The notes: generated by a model not told the origin, from the sequence alone. 64,000 nucleotides of DNA from Candidatus Gastranaerophilales bacterium (GCA_944324865.1 CALUXW010000001.1:1-64000); one strand, 5' to 3'; numbered from the stretch's first letter, positions 47,957 through 57,867 are shown. A program made the numbers and translations.

Positions 47957-48627
47957 TAGTTGTACGAGATTTAATTAAACAGTATAAAAATAAATTTGCC
48001 CTTTATAATGTAAATTTGCACATTAGGCCGGGTGAGTTTGTTTTTTTGGTTGGCTCCTCTGGTGCGGGAAAATCTACGCTAATGAAAATGCTTTATCTGG
48101 AAGAACGTCCTACAAGGGGAACTGTTTTAGTTGGCGGAATAAATATTAATAACTTAGCACCGAATAAAATACCCAATTTAAGAAGATGTATGGGTATAGT
48201 ATTTCAAGATTATAAATTGCTCCAAAATCATACTGTGTATGATAATATTGCATATGTAATAAGAACAATGGGTGTTTCATCAAAAGAAATAGAAGCACGA
48301 GTGTATGGTGCACTAAAGGTAGTTGGTCTTGAAGATAAATACAGGTCAAAACCATGTGAACTTTCAGGTGGCGAACAACAGCGTGTAAGTATTGCAAGGG
48401 CAATAGTTAATGGTCCACCCTTGCTTATTGCCGATGAGCCTACAGGAAATTTAGACCCAAAAAATTCAATGGAGGTTATGCAGATTCTTGAACAAGTTAA
48501 TCAAAGGGGTATTACAATACTTGTTTCTACACATGATCATGCTATAGTTAACCATTTTAGAAAAAGAGTTATTACCCTTGAAAAAGGACAAATTGTAAGA
48601 GATGTCCAGGCAGGTACGTATGATTAA
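47953..48627 (+). CDS. ftsE: Cell-division ATP-binding protein FtsE
   Basis: A 224-residue ABC ATPase. Walker A is GSSGAGKST (about 34-42), the signature LSGGEQQR is near 137 and Walker B LLIADEPTGNLD near 158. It works with FtsX at the inner membrane to control septal peptidoglycan hydrolases. It follows the transketolase subunit with a 4-bp overlap and is followed by ftsX. Size and motifs are standard. Confidence 0.94.
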   Translation: MIVVRDLIKQYKNKFALYNVNLHIRPGEFVFLVGSSGAGKSTLMKMLYLEERPTRGTVLVGGININNLAPNKIPNLRRCMGIVFQDYKLLQNHTVYDNIAYVIRTMGVSSKEIEARVYGALKVVGLEDKYRSKPCELSGGEQQRVSIARAIVNGPPLLIADEPTGNLDPKNSMEVMQILEQVNQRGITILVSTHDHAIVNHFRKRVITLEKGQIVRDVQAGTYD

Positions 48628-49534
48628 CAGTACTAAAAGAAACAGGCTAAAACAAAAAGTAAAGTCACATATTCCAAAAGACTGGCTTACCGAGATAAGG
48701 ATTACTTATCGTATATGTATTGAAACAATAAAAGGTGTAGCGCAAGCAGGATTAATTAATATTGCAATTATTACTACCATGGCAGCTATACTTACAATTT
48801 TTGGCGCAATATTCAGAACTACTTTAAGTGTATCAAGCATGGTAGGAGCAATGGGCTCTGTCCTTGAGATTTCTGCATATTTAACACCTGATGCTGATAT
48901 TAATCAAACAGTAAAAACCATTAAAGATTTAAAGCATGTAAAAGGGGTTAAATATATTTCACGTGAAGCATCATGGGCTGAATTGAAGCGTGAAATTGAA
49001 ATGCCAGATGTTCAAAACCCACTACCGGACACTTTACATATAAAAGTTGACGATCCAAAAAATATTGAACAGGTTATGCGTGAATTAAAACCCGTTAATG
49101 GTGTTGCAGACTTAAGTTATGCAAAGGATTTGGTAAGCAAATTTCAAATGATAAACAAAATAAGTCATACAATTACTCTTGTTGTAGTAATTATTGCATG
49201 TATTTTGACAATTACTATTATAAATAATACAATTGAATTGGTTATCCAATCGCGGAAAGAGGAAATCGAAATTATGCGTTTAATGGGAGTATCTAATTGG
49301 TATATAAAATCACCACTCGTTCTACAGGGTGCTATATATGGATTCTTAGGTGCTTTGGTTGCAATAATTCCTATTAATATCGTGCAAGGTTATTTACAAA
49401 AAATGCATGAATTTTTTATGATGCCTGCTTATTCATATTCTCAAGGGCTTGTTGTTTTCTCTGTCTTATTGATAGGAGTTGCTTTTTCTGCAGGCGGTAG
49501 TTTTATGAGTATAAAGAAACATCTTCAGGTATAA
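48620..49534 (+). CDS. ftsX: Cell-division protein FtsX
   Basis: About 304 residues with a cytoplasmic N-terminus and four membrane helices: one near 38-60, then a periplasmic domain, then three C-terminal helices. The phrase TIELVIQSRKEEIEIMRLMG near 205 is FtsX-typical (core RKEEIEIMRLMG). I chose ATG 48620 because AGG is five bases upstream; ATG 48602 is an alternative. It overlaps ftsE by 8 bp. Its stop codon TAA lies within a TATAAT box that probably drives the next gene. Confidence 0.92.
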   Translation: MINSTKRNRLKQKVKSHIPKDWLTEIRITYRICIETIKGVAQAGLINIAIITTMAAILTIFGAIFRTTLSVSSMVGAMGSVLEISAYLTPDADINQTVKTIKDLKHVKGVKYISREASWAELKREIEMPDVQNPLPDTLHIKVDDPKNIEQVMRELKPVNGVADLSYAKDLVSKFQMINKISHTITLVVVIIACILTITIINNTIELVIQSRKEEIEIMRLMGVSNWYIKSPLVLQGAIYGFLGALVAIIPINIVQGYLQKMHEFFMMPAYSYSQGLVVFSVLLIGVAFSAGGSFMSIKKHLQV

Positions 49535-49535
49535 T
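49530..49535 (+). promoter_or_regulatory. -10 box overlapping the ftsX stop codon
   Basis: TATAAT at 49530-49535 contains the ftsX stop TAA (49532-49534) and ends eight bases before ATG 49544. No Shine-Dalgarno is present, which fits a leaderless HDOD gene. Confidence 0.5.
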
Positions 49536-49543
49536 GACACAAT

Positions 49544-50365
49544 ATGGATAATAATCGTATAAACCCACAACAATATGTAGAAGAATTTAAAGATATACCA
49601 CCGATGCCAAATGTAATGGTGCGTGCACTTGAGGTTATTAAGAATCCTCAGACTGGTATTAGAGAATTATCGAATATTATGTCTGTAGATCAGGCGATTT
49701 CCACAAAAACACTAAGCCTTGTAAACTCTGCTTATTATGGTTTTCACCAACAAATTACATCAATAAACAAGGCACTTGTAATTTTAGGTATGATGAAAGC
49801 TAAAAATATCATTATGAGTTTGGCTCTAAAACAAATGATGACTGCTCAAGGGTCACGTGAACTCTGGGAGCATTCAACAAAATGCGCTATAGCTTCTGAA
49901 ATGCTTGCAGAAGAATACAAAGTTATTAACCCTGATGATGCATTTGTTATAGGCTTTTTACATGATATTGGAAAGATTCTGCTTAATGCGAAAAATCCAA
50001 TTAAATACTCAAAGGTGCGCTATATTGCGCAACAAAATCAAGCAGATTTAGTAGAAGTCGAAGATTCCTTTTTCGGGACAAATCACTGCGTACTCGGCGC
50101 TTTGGTTTCTAAAAAATGGCAATTACCTGTTATATTAACAAACTGTATAAGATATCACCATAATCCGGTGCAATCTTCCTTGCCTGTGGCATGTGGGATT
50201 GTATATATTGCAGACAGGCTTGTGCAATCTAAAATTCCTAATCCGATTTTAGATCCAAAAATTATGGATAGATTAGATATTCAAATAAGTGATCCGCTAG
50301 CTTTAAGAGAAAGTATATTAGCACGTGCCTCTATATTCTTAAAAGAAATGCAAAGTCCTACATAA
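49544..50365 (+). CDS. HDOD-domain signalling protein
   Basis: A 273-residue HDOD protein. The domain starts near residue 13 (FKDIPPMPNVMVRALEVI) and includes STKTLSLVNSAYYGF near 50 and FLHDIGKILLNAKNP near 140; HDOD proteins keep the HD-type fold with partly altered active-site residues. They often link second-messenger or stress signals to motility and cell-cycle control; the partner is unknown. The gene ends next to ruvB on the other strand. A leaderless start is suggested. Confidence 0.88.
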   Translation: MDNNRINPQQYVEEFKDIPPMPNVMVRALEVIKNPQTGIRELSNIMSVDQAISTKTLSLVNSAYYGFHQQITSINKALVILGMMKAKNIIMSLALKQMMTAQGSRELWEHSTKCAIASEMLAEEYKVINPDDAFVIGFLHDIGKILLNAKNPIKYSKVRYIAQQNQADLVEVEDSFFGTNHCVLGALVSKKWQLPVILTNCIRYHHNPVQSSLPVACGIVYIADRLVQSKIPNPILDPKIMDRLDIQISDPLALRESILARASIFLKEMQSPT

Positions 50366-51454
50366 TTAAAAAAGACTCACTTGCCCATTCGAATCACAAT
50401 AGTTTATACCAAGATGCTTATATGCCAATTTAGTCGCACGGCGCCCCCTGTTGGTACGTGCAATTAATCCTTTTTGTAATAAAAATGGTTCGTAAACGTC
50501 TTCTATGGTTCTAATATCTTCACCAAGTGCTACTGACAAGGTTTCAATACCTACCGGACCACCGTCATAATTATTTATTATAAGCTTAAGCAGTTCTCTG
50601 TCTGTATTATCGAGTCCCAAATTATCTATACATAAAGAATCCAGTGCTTCTTTTGCAATTTCTTTTGTAATTTTACCGTCATATTTTACAAGGGCATAGT
50701 CTGCTGTTCTTTTTATTAATCTGTTAGCTATTCGTGGTGTTGCTCTGGAACGTGATGCTATTTCTTTTGCGCCATCATCACTTATTTTTATATTTAATAT
50801 TTTTGCACTTCTTTTTATAACTTGTGCAAGCTCATCTATTGTGTAAAATTCCAGCCTATGAATTATGCCAAACCTGTCACGCAATGGACCTGAAAGTGCA
50901 CCGGCTTTAGTGGTAGCTCCAATTAAAGTAAATTTAGGTACTGCTACACGCATAGTTTTGACACTTTGGCTTTTTCCGGTAGTCAAATCAATAAAAAAAT
51001 CTTCCATTGCGGGATATAGAATTTCTTCCGCCACTTTGTTTAATCTGTGTATCTCGTCAATAAACAATATTTCCCCACCTTTTAATGACATTAAGATTCC
51101 TATAATATCTCGCGGACGTTCTAATGCCGGCGCAGAGGTTATTTTTATATTTACTCCAATTTCATTGGCGATGACTCCAGCAAGAGTAGTCTTACCTAAT
51201 CCTGGAGGCCCGTAAAACAGTAAGTGATCAAGAGGTATATTTCTTTTTTTACTTGCTTCTATTGTAATTTTTAATGTTTCTTTAAGAGCGCTTTGGCCTA
51301 TGTATTCATCAAACGTCTTGGGGCGAATATTTTTTTCATATGATTTATCAAATTCGAGCTCTTTTGTATCTAAATCCTGAACTCTATAGCTAGGCGCAGC
51401 ATTTGATGCGCCTTTGTTATTTTCATTTTTATTGTTATCATCCGATATAATCAT
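50366..51454 (-). CDS. ruvB: Holliday junction branch-migration helicase RuvB
   Basis: A 362-residue AAA+ motor. An Asn-rich 30-residue N-terminal tail precedes the conserved [13 protein letters not shown]. Walker A is GPPGLGKTT (about 85), Walker B LFIDEIHR near 132, sensor 1 TTKAG near 184, and the arginine finger GPLRDRFG near 193; the winged-helix C-domain follows. It drives branch migration with RuvA, which is not in the window. It is directly downstream of the ArsB/NhaD gene on the same strand. Confidence 0.96.
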   Translation of the reverse strand: MIISDDNNKNENNKGASNAAPSYRVQDLDTKELEFDKSYEKNIRPKTFDEYIGQSALKETLKITIEASKKRNIPLDHLLFYGPPGLGKTTLAGVIANEIGVNIKITSAPALERPRDIIGILMSLKGGEILFIDEIHRLNKVAEEILYPAMEDFFIDLTTGKSQSVKTMRVAVPKFTLIGATTKAGALSGPLRDRFGIIHRLEFYTIDELAQVIKRSAKILNIKISDDGAKEIASRSRATPRIANRLIKRTADYALVKYDGKITKEIAKEALDSLCIDNLGLDNTDRELLKLIINNYDGGPVGIETLSVALGEDIRTIEDVYEPFLLQKGLIARTNRGRRATKLAYKHLGINYCDSNGQVSLF

Positions 51455-52774
51455 TTACCTTAAAAATCTTAAATAAATATATGCAGTACTCATTAACAAT
51501 GCTACAAAAGTTGTCAATGAGCCGTATTTTAGATAATACATAAATGGAATTGGATGTCCGTGTTTTGCAGAGTTTTCACTTACAATAACATTGGCAGCGG
51601 CACCAATTATTGTTAAGTTACCACCAAGGCAAGCACCGAGTGACAAACACCACCAAAGCGGATGAGCATAATGTGCACCCATAGTTTGAGAAATAGTTGC
51701 GAGCATTGGTGCCATTGTTGCAGTGTAAGGAATATTGTCAATAATACCAGATAGGATGCCCGAGGCCCAAAGAATAATCATTGCGGTTGCGCCTTGTGAG
51801 CCATTTGTTACCTCGAGCAACCAATTTGCCATAAGCTTAATACCACCTGATGCTTCAAGACCACCTATAATAATGAATAAGCCAATGAAAAAGAAAATTG
51901 TATTCCATTCAACTTCAACTAAAATTTTTGCAGGTTTTTCAAATATTAAAAGTATGCTTGCGCCAATCATAGCAATTAAAAAAGTTGGAATATGTGTAAT
52001 GTCATGTGCAATAAAACCAAGAATTACAAGCAATAATACAATACCTGAGCGTAGTGCTAATAATTTATCACTAATCGTGTTTGAATTATCAATATCTGTA
52101 ACTAAAGCCATTTTTTCAGGTGTACTTTTTAATTGTTTCCTAAACATAAAAATCAACAAACCGGTACAAACAAGAAAAATATATGCAACAATATTTGTTA
52201 ATTCTTTTATGAAGTCCATAAAACTAAACCCTGCTGCAGATCCAATAATTATATTTGGTGGGTCTCCTATAAGTGTTGCGGTTCCACCTATATTTGAGCA
52301 AATAATTTCAGTAATTAGAAATGGAACAGGATTTAAATCCAGTTTTTTACATGCTGCAAAAGTAATAGGCATTACAAGTATTACTGTTGTCACATTATCC
52401 AAAAAAGCACTTGCAATTGCTGTAAATGCTGCAAGAGCAAATAAAACCAATTTTGGTTTACCTTTTGTGTGTTTTAAAATTTCATTTGCCATCCAAGTAA
52501 ACATACCTGACTTTGCAGCAATATGAACAATTATCATCATTGAAACTAAAAGAAAAATTACATTAAAGTCAATAAAGTTTGCGAAATATTCACCTAATGA
52601 CAGTGGATTTTTTTCAGTTTGTAAAAGACCTAAAAATAAAGTAAGGCAAGCACCCAGCAGTGCAATTGTCACTTTTGATATTTTTTCCCATGCAATAAAA
52701 ATATATGCAATAATCAGGATTGAAGCTGATACGATTACTGCGTTCTGACTTATAAGTGTATGCATATGTTCCAA
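51455..52774 (-). CDS. ArsB/NhaD-family ion transporter
   Basis: A 439-residue membrane protein of about twelve helices in the ion-transporter superfamily that includes NhaD and ArsB. Family phrases are ALAAFTAIASAFLDNVTTVILVMP (core SAFLDNVTTVILV near 120) and IGGTATLIGDPPNIIIGSAAG (core TATLIGDPPNIIIG near 167); a second DNIPYTATMAPM near 350 repeats the motif in the other half. The substrate could be Na+/H+ or oxyanion; no ars operon is seen. It lies one base upstream of ruvB and is probably co-transcribed. Confidence 0.87.
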   Translation of the reverse strand: MEHMHTLISQNAVIVSASILIIAYIFIAWEKISKVTIALLGACLTLFLGLLQTEKNPLSLGEYFANFIDFNVIFLLVSMMIIVHIAAKSGMFTWMANEILKHTKGKPKLVLFALAAFTAIASAFLDNVTTVILVMPITFAACKKLDLNPVPFLITEIICSNIGGTATLIGDPPNIIIGSAAGFSFMDFIKELTNIVAYIFLVCTGLLIFMFRKQLKSTPEKMALVTDIDNSNTISDKLLALRSGIVLLLVILGFIAHDITHIPTFLIAMIGASILLIFEKPAKILVEVEWNTIFFFIGLFIIIGGLEASGGIKLMANWLLEVTNGSQGATAMIILWASGILSGIIDNIPYTATMAPMLATISQTMGAHYAHPLWWCLSLGACLGGNLTIIGAAANVIVSENSAKHGHPIPFMYYLKYGSLTTFVALLMSTAYIYLRFLR

Positions 52775-52816
52775 AATTCGTCTCCTCTATTAAAATAATA
52801 ACTAAGCTTATTCTAT

Positions 52817-52833
52817 CTAATAAAAATTATTAG
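52817..52833. promoter_or_regulatory. Inverted repeat in ArsB/secA divergent gap
   Basis: CTAATAA-AAA-TTATTAG (52817-52833) is a 7-bp perfect inverted repeat between the divergent ArsB/NhaD-family and secA genes. The role is unknown; the gap is A/T-rich, so chance is possible. Confidence 0.3.
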
Positions 52834-52906
52834 TCAAAGGCACAATAATTTTTTTTTATTTTTTTGTGATAGTATTTATTTATAGGGAGAAATTCAGGAG
52901 AGTTTA

Positions 52907-55735
52907 ATGAGTTTAGTTGATATACTTTTAAAAATTTTTAAAGATCCTAATGAGCGCAAAATTAACAAAATTATGCCAATTGTAGAGCATATCAATGCGC
53001 TTGAGGAGGAATTTTCAAAGCTTTCCGATGATGAACTTAGGGCTAAAACTACTGAGTTTAAAGAAATATTAGCTCAGCGTGAAAAGTCAAATGATTTTAA
53101 AAAAGATAGAGAGTTAGAAAAAGCGGCATTGGATTCTATTTTGCCCGAAGCTTTTGCTACTGTTAGAGAGGCGGGCAAAAGAGTTTTAAACATGCGCCAT
53201 TTTGATGTGCAATTAATTGGTGGAATATTTCTACACAACGGGCATATTGCTCAAATGCGTACAGGTGAAGGAAAAACTCTTGTTGCCACATTACCTGCAT
53301 ATCTTAATGCATTGACTGGAAAGGGTGTACATATAATCACGGTTAATGACTATCTTGCAAAACGTGACAGAGACTGGATGGGAAAAATCTATGAATTTTT
53401 GGGCTTAACTGTAGGCGTAATACTCTCGCAAGGTTCTACCCATAGTGACTTTGAAACTAAAAAAGCAGCTTATGCATGCGATATTACATATGGAACAAAT
53501 AATGAATTTGGTTTTGATTATTTGCGTGATAACATGTCTTCTTCGCTAGATGCACTTGTTCAAAGACCTTATAATTATGCAATTATAGATGAAGTTGACA
53601 GTATTTTAATTGACGAAGCAAGAACACCCTTAATTATATCCGGTCGGCTTGAAAAATCTGCACAGACATATAAACTGATGGCTCAAATAGCTCCGCAATT
53701 AAATAAAATTGAGCATTACGAAGTTGATGAAAAAAATAAAAATATTATTTTAACGGAAGATGGAATTGATAAGGCTTGCGAACTTTTGGGTGTTACTGAT
53801 TTATTTGATATTCAAACTCAATATGCTCATCATCTTTTACAAGCACTAAAGGCAAAAGAGTTATTTATTAAAGACACAGACTATGTTGTAAAAAATAATG
53901 AGGTTATGATAGTAGACGAGTTCACCGGTCGTATTATGGAAGGCAGGCGTTGGAGCGAGGGTTTGCATCAAGCAATTGAAGCAAAAGAAGGTGTGCCAAT
54001 ACAAGATGAAACACAAACACTTGCAAGTATTACCTTTCAAAATTTGTTCAGGCTTTATCCGAAATTATCTGGCATGACAGGTACTGCTATGACTGAAGAA
54101 GCAGAATTTGGCAAAATTTACAATCTCCCATGTACTGAAATCCCTACAAATAAGCCTGATATAAGAATAAATTTCCCTGATGTTATCTATAAGACTAAAG
54201 AAATGAAATATCAGAAAGTTGCTGAAGAGATAGAAAAAATGGCAAAAATGGGCAGACCAACTCTTGTCGGTACAATCAGCATTGAAAAATCAGAATATTT
54301 ATCTGCTATACTCAAAAAACGTGGAATTAAACATAACGTCTTAAATGCAAAGGCGCACGAGCGCGAAGCATATATTATTGCACAGGCTGGCAGAGTCAAT
54401 GCTGTTACTATTGCAACAAATATGGCAGGTCGTGGTACTGATATTTTGCTGGGTGGTAATCCTGAATATCTTGCAAAAGAAGAATTAGACAAGATGGGAA
54501 TTGGTGCACAAAGCCCGGACTATGAACAACAAAAAGAGGCTGCGCTTGTCCGTGCTAGAAAAATAACGGAAGAAGAGCATGCTAAGGTTGTTTCTTTGGG
54601 TGGTCTACACGTAATTGGTACTGAACGTCATGAATCAAGACGTATAGACAATCAGTTAAGAGGTCGTGCTGCACGTCAGGGGGACCCAGGTTCAACGAGG
54701 TTTTTCTTATCTTTAGAAGATGATTTGATGAGAATTTTTGGTGGCGATAAAATTTCAGCATTAATGAATATGCTTAATATCGAAGAAGATATGGCAATTG
54801 AAAATCCGCTTATTACACGCCAAATTGAATCTGCACAAAAGAAAGTCGAAACTTATCATTTTGATATAAGAAAAAGTGTTCTTGAATATGATGATGTTAT
54901 AAATATTCAAAGAGAAAAATTTTATATCCAAAGAAGGAAGGTTCTTGCCTCCAAGAGTTTGAAGTCTGATATTGATTATATGATTAATCTTGAAGTTGAT
55001 AAAATTTTGAAACAGTATATATCTCCGGATATGCCACCTGCAGAATATGTCAAAGATGATATCAAAATGCTTACAAATGAAATTCATCTTGTATTTCCTC
55101 AACTTGTTGATGTCAGTGTAGATGATTTAATGGAAAAAAGATATCAGGAGATGTCGGATTATCTAAAAGACCTTGTTAACAATGCGTATAAAGATATGGA
55201 GCTAAAATCAGTTCAAGGTTTTAATGATGTTATGTTAAAATACGGTTCTTCTGATACACCAAAACAAGAACCGTTTTCGGATAATAATGTTATGAGGACC
55301 CTTGAAAGAGATATTCTTTTGCAAGTTATTGATTCAAAGTGGATTGACCATTTAAACAATATTGATGCATTGAAAGACTCTATCGGACTGGTTGCTTATG
55401 GTCAAAAAGACCCACTTATTGAATACAAAAAAGAAGCATTTAATTTATTTAATGCTATGATGTCAGATATTCAGTCTGAAACTGTTAGACACTTGTTCAG
55501 AGCTCGTTTTGGAATACAAATAATTGATGAAAATCAAAATGCACTTGAGGATATTCCATTTATGGTTGAAGATTTTGAAAGAGAAACTGAGCTAACCCGT
55601 GCGCTTAAAAATTCAACACCAAACTATGTCGACGAGCAACCTCAAGAAGACCTGCCGAAAGTTGGCAGGAACGACTTGTGTCCTTGTGGAAGTGGCCTAA
55701 AGTACAAAAAATGTTGTGGTAAGGGTAAGGTATAA
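52907..55735 (+). CDS. secA: Protein translocase ATPase SecA
   Basis: A 942-residue motor that drives proteins through SecYEG. Walker A is MRTGEGKTL (about 117-125), the DEAD-like motif YAIIDEVDSILIDEARTPLI (core DEVDSILIDEA) is near 230, and NMAGRGTDILLG near 507 and RGRAARQGDPGSTRF near 586 mark nucleotide-binding fold 2. The C-terminus has a zinc motif, CPCGSGLKYKKCCG, near 928, used to bind SecB or lipids. GGAG elements precede the ATG. A terminator follows. Confidence 0.97.
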   Translation: MSLVDILLKIFKDPNERKINKIMPIVEHINALEEEFSKLSDDELRAKTTEFKEILAQREKSNDFKKDRELEKAALDSILPEAFATVREAGKRVLNMRHFDVQLIGGIFLHNGHIAQMRTGEGKTLVATLPAYLNALTGKGVHIITVNDYLAKRDRDWMGKIYEFLGLTVGVILSQGSTHSDFETKKAAYACDITYGTNNEFGFDYLRDNMSSSLDALVQRPYNYAIIDEVDSILIDEARTPLIISGRLEKSAQTYKLMAQIAPQLNKIEHYEVDEKNKNIILTEDGIDKACELLGVTDLFDIQTQYAHHLLQALKAKELFIKDTDYVVKNNEVMIVDEFTGRIMEGRRWSEGLHQAIEAKEGVPIQDETQTLASITFQNLFRLYPKLSGMTGTAMTEEAEFGKIYNLPCTEIPTNKPDIRINFPDVIYKTKEMKYQKVAEEIEKMAKMGRPTLVGTISIEKSEYLSAILKKRGIKHNVLNAKAHEREAYIIAQAGRVNAVTIATNMAGRGTDILLGGNPEYLAKEELDKMGIGAQSPDYEQQKEAALVRARKITEEEHAKVVSLGGLHVIGTERHESRRIDNQLRGRAARQGDPGSTRFFLSLEDDLMRIFGGDKISALMNMLNIEEDMAIENPLITRQIESAQKKVETYHFDIRKSVLEYDDVINIQREKFYIQRRKVLASKSLKSDIDYMINLEVDKILKQYISPDMPPAEYVKDDIKMLTNEIHLVFPQLVDVSVDDLMEKRYQEMSDYLKDLVNNAYKDMELKSVQGFNDVMLKYGSSDTPKQEPFSDNNVMRTLERDILLQVIDSKWIDHLNNIDALKDSIGLVAYGQKDPLIEYKKEAFNLFNAMMSDIQSETVRHLFRARFGIQIIDENQNALEDIPFMVEDFERETELTRALKNSTPNYVDEQPQEDLPKVGRNDLCPCGSGLKYKKCCGKGKV

Positions 55736-55748
55736 TAAAAATACTTTA

Positions 55749-55779
55749 AAAAAAAGAGCCGCGCGCGTGGCTCTTTTTT
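55749..55779. terminator. Bidirectional terminator after secA
   Basis: AAAAAGAGCC (55751-55760) pairs with GGCTCTTTTT (55769-55778) around an 8-base GC-rich loop. It can end both secA and the convergent radical SAM gene, whose stop is 12 bases beyond. Confidence 0.9.
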
Positions 55780-55790
55780 ATTTTCGTATC

Positions 55791-56726
55791 TTAATTCGCG
55801 CACTTTGATTGAAATTTTGATGCTTGTCTTGTTTTCCTTTGTTCAAAAATTTTGTCTATTAAATTAAGTGTTTCAAACTTGTTGTTTACCCATTTTGGTG
55901 CCACAAGGGTTTTTGAATAACCGCTACCTGCAAGTCGATGAATTGTTGTAGTAGGAGGTAATAATTCCAAAAAATCACAGACAATTTCACAGTACTCTTG
56001 CATATTAAATAATACAAAAGGATTGTCTTTATATATTTTTGCAAGAGGTGCATCTTCAAGTATGGTAAGCATGTGTAATTTTATGCCGTCAATACCTAGA
56101 TAGGCCAGTCTTTTTGCACTTTTTAACATCATTTCCTTTGATTCGTCAAAGAGCCCTAAAATCATATGTACGCAAACATTAATATTTCTTTCTTTTGCTA
56201 GCTTATATGCCCTCAAAAAGCACTCATAATCATGCCCACGATTAATTTTTTTTAGCGTACTGTTGTGTGTACTCTGTAAACCTAATTCAAGCCAAGGATT
56301 TTTATATGTTGAAATTAAATCAAGTTTTTTCTCATCAATACAATCAGGGCGTGTACCTATAGAAATTCCAAGTATCCGCTCGTCGCAAAATGCAGCATTA
56401 TATATTTTTTTAAGTTCTTCAACGGATGCATAAGTGTTTGTAAAAGCTTGAAAATATGCAAAAAACATGTTTGCTCCAAAGCGTTCACCAAGATTTTTAA
56501 TACCAGTCCTTATTTGATTTTCAATGTTCAAACAACTTGAATGTGCTTTTGAAAAACTGCCTGATTCATCACAAAATACACAACCACCCTTTGAGATTGT
56601 GCCATCTCTGTTTGGACAAGAAAAGCCCGCATCTATAGTAACTTTATAAACTTTTTCCCCAAACTTCTCTTTAAGGTAGTCTCTAAAGGTATAATACGCT
56701 TTTTGCATTTTTTTATCCAATTCCAT
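55791..56726 (-). CDS. Radical SAM protein (YhcC/TIGR01212-like)
   Basis: A 311-residue radical SAM enzyme. The cluster motif is FSCPNRDGTISKGGCVFCDES (Cys at about 34, 46 and 49), the YhcC-type variant with a long first spacing. GISIGTRPDCIDEK near 133 and WLELGLQSTHNSTLKKINRG (core LELGLQSTHNSTL) are typical. The reaction of this family is not firmly known to me. No Shine-Dalgarno is visible; a -10-like TAAAAT lies eight bases before the ATG. Confidence 0.87.
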   Translation of the reverse strand: MELDKKMQKAYYTFRDYLKEKFGEKVYKVTIDAGFSCPNRDGTISKGGCVFCDESGSFSKAHSSCLNIENQIRTGIKNLGERFGANMFFAYFQAFTNTYASVEELKKIYNAAFCDERILGISIGTRPDCIDEKKLDLISTYKNPWLELGLQSTHNSTLKKINRGHDYECFLRAYKLAKERNINVCVHMILGLFDESKEMMLKSAKRLAYLGIDGIKLHMLTILEDAPLAKIYKDNPFVLFNMQEYCEIVCDFLELLPPTTTIHRLAGSGYSKTLVAPKWVNNKFETLNLIDKIFEQRKTRQASKFQSKCAN

Positions 56727-56820
56727 CTGTTAAAATTTTATATTCTATTATGATATTTGGCAAATTTATTAATAATTGTGGTATAATTATATTTATTGAC
56801 AGTTTATTCCAGGTGGATTT

Positions 56821-57642
56821 ATGAGAATTTTAATTTCTAATGACGACGGTATAGCAGCAACAGGTATAAAAGCCCTTATCTCAAGATTATCGCAAGAGCA
56901 CGATGTTTATGTTGTAGCGCCTGACCGGGAAAGAAGTGCTGCAGGACATTCCCTGACACTGCATACACCTCTTAGGGTTGAAGAATTAGAACCCCAATAC
57001 GGTGCTAAAAGAGTGTGGGTAACATCTGGTACGCCAGGTGATTGCATAAAATTAGGCATTTGCGCTGTTTTAGAACAAGGCGAATTGCCAAATATTGTAA
57101 TATCTGGAATAAATCATGGCCCTAATTTAGGAACCGATATATTATATTCAGGAACAGTGAGTTGCGCCATGGAGGGTGCAATGCTTGATTATCCAAGTAT
57201 TGCAGTTTCGCTTGCAAGTATGACTTCTGATCCTACCTACTTTGACGTTACTGCCGATTTTGTTGCAAAATTTTTACCAAAAATAAAGAAAATTAACTTT
57301 CCAAAGAAAACGATTTTAAATATTAACACCCCTGCTCTTGAAGAAGAAGATATTGCAGGTGTTGAAATAACAAAACTTGGTACAAAAATGTTTACAGACA
57401 GTTATGAAAAACGTATTGACCCAAGAGGCAAGATTTATTATTGGATGGCGGGCGAATTAACAACTAAGCATGAGGAAGATGGTACTGACATCAGCGCAGT
57501 CCGTGCAAATAGAATTTCGATTACTCCTGTTACTTTTGAGATGACTCACAAAAGTATTATGGCTGATTTAGAAAAAGAATTTTGTAAAGATGGAATTTGC
57601 GATTGGTATGGTTATGGTTCAAATAATTCTCAACGGTCATAA
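56821..57642 (+). CDS. surE: 5'-nucleotidase SurE
   Basis: A 273-residue metal-dependent phosphatase acting on nucleoside monophosphates. The first motif ILISNDDGIAATGI (about 3-16) gives the metal-binding Asp pair, APDRERSAAGHSLTL near 39 and SGINHGPNLGTDILYSGTV near 98 follow. A TATAAT box (56782-56787) and AGGTGG precede the ATG. It overlaps thiS by 29 bp and starts a likely four-gene transcript surE-thiS-purH-fsr. Confidence 0.95.
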   Translation: MRILISNDDGIAATGIKALISRLSQEHDVYVVAPDRERSAAGHSLTLHTPLRVEELEPQYGAKRVWVTSGTPGDCIKLGICAVLEQGELPNIVISGINHGPNLGTDILYSGTVSCAMEGAMLDYPSIAVSLASMTSDPTYFDVTADFVAKFLPKIKKINFPKKTILNINTPALEEEDIAGVEITKLGTKMFTDSYEKRIDPRGKIYYWMAGELTTKHEEDGTDISAVRANRISITPVTFEMTHKSIMADLEKEFCKDGICDWYGYGSNNSQRS

Positions 57643-57814
57643 AAAAGAAATACAAGAAAATACTACACTTGAACAGTTTTTGTCAGGCATTGAATTGCCA
57701 AAATTTTATGTTGTAGAAAAAAACATGCAAATAATATACAAAGAAAATTTTGCTAATGTAATTTTAAAAAATGGTGACAATGTCGAAATTGCAACTTTTT
57801 GCGGAGGTGGCTAG
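57614..57814 (+). CDS. thiS: ThiS/MoaD-family sulfur-carrier protein
   Basis: A 66-residue ubiquitin-like protein. It begins MVQIILNGHKKEIQENTTLE and ends EIATFCGGG, with the C-terminal Gly-Gly that receives sulfur from an adenylyltransferase. I chose ATG 57614 because it aligns with the usual start of ThiS; ATG 57608 and 57590 are alternatives. It overlaps surE by 29 bp and no thiazole or molybdopterin genes are nearby. It may be a ThiS acting with enzymes coded elsewhere. Confidence 0.88.
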   Translation: MVQIILNGHKKEIQENTTLEQFLSGIELPKFYVVEKNMQIIYKENFANVILKNGDNVEIATFCGGG

Positions 57815-57863
57815 TATAATTAAAATGCTTGTGTTAAAATTCTTGCGTAGATTTTAACGAGGA
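57815..57863 (+). promoter_or_regulatory. -10 box and leader hairpin of purH
   Basis: TATAAT at 57815-57820 follows directly after the thiS stop. GTTAAAAT (57833-57840) and ATTTTAAC (57851-57858) form a perfect 8-bp hairpin that abuts the purH ribosome site GAGGA (57859-57863). This could regulate purH initiation or be a repressor site. Confidence 0.55.
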
Positions 57864-57867
57864 ATTT

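Noticed and set aside
51735-52526. 263-aa plus-strand open frame opposite the ArsB/NhaD gene
   Set aside because: It mirrors hydrophobic codons of the real gene; no ribosome site or recognisable domain, and the minus-strand motifs are convincing.
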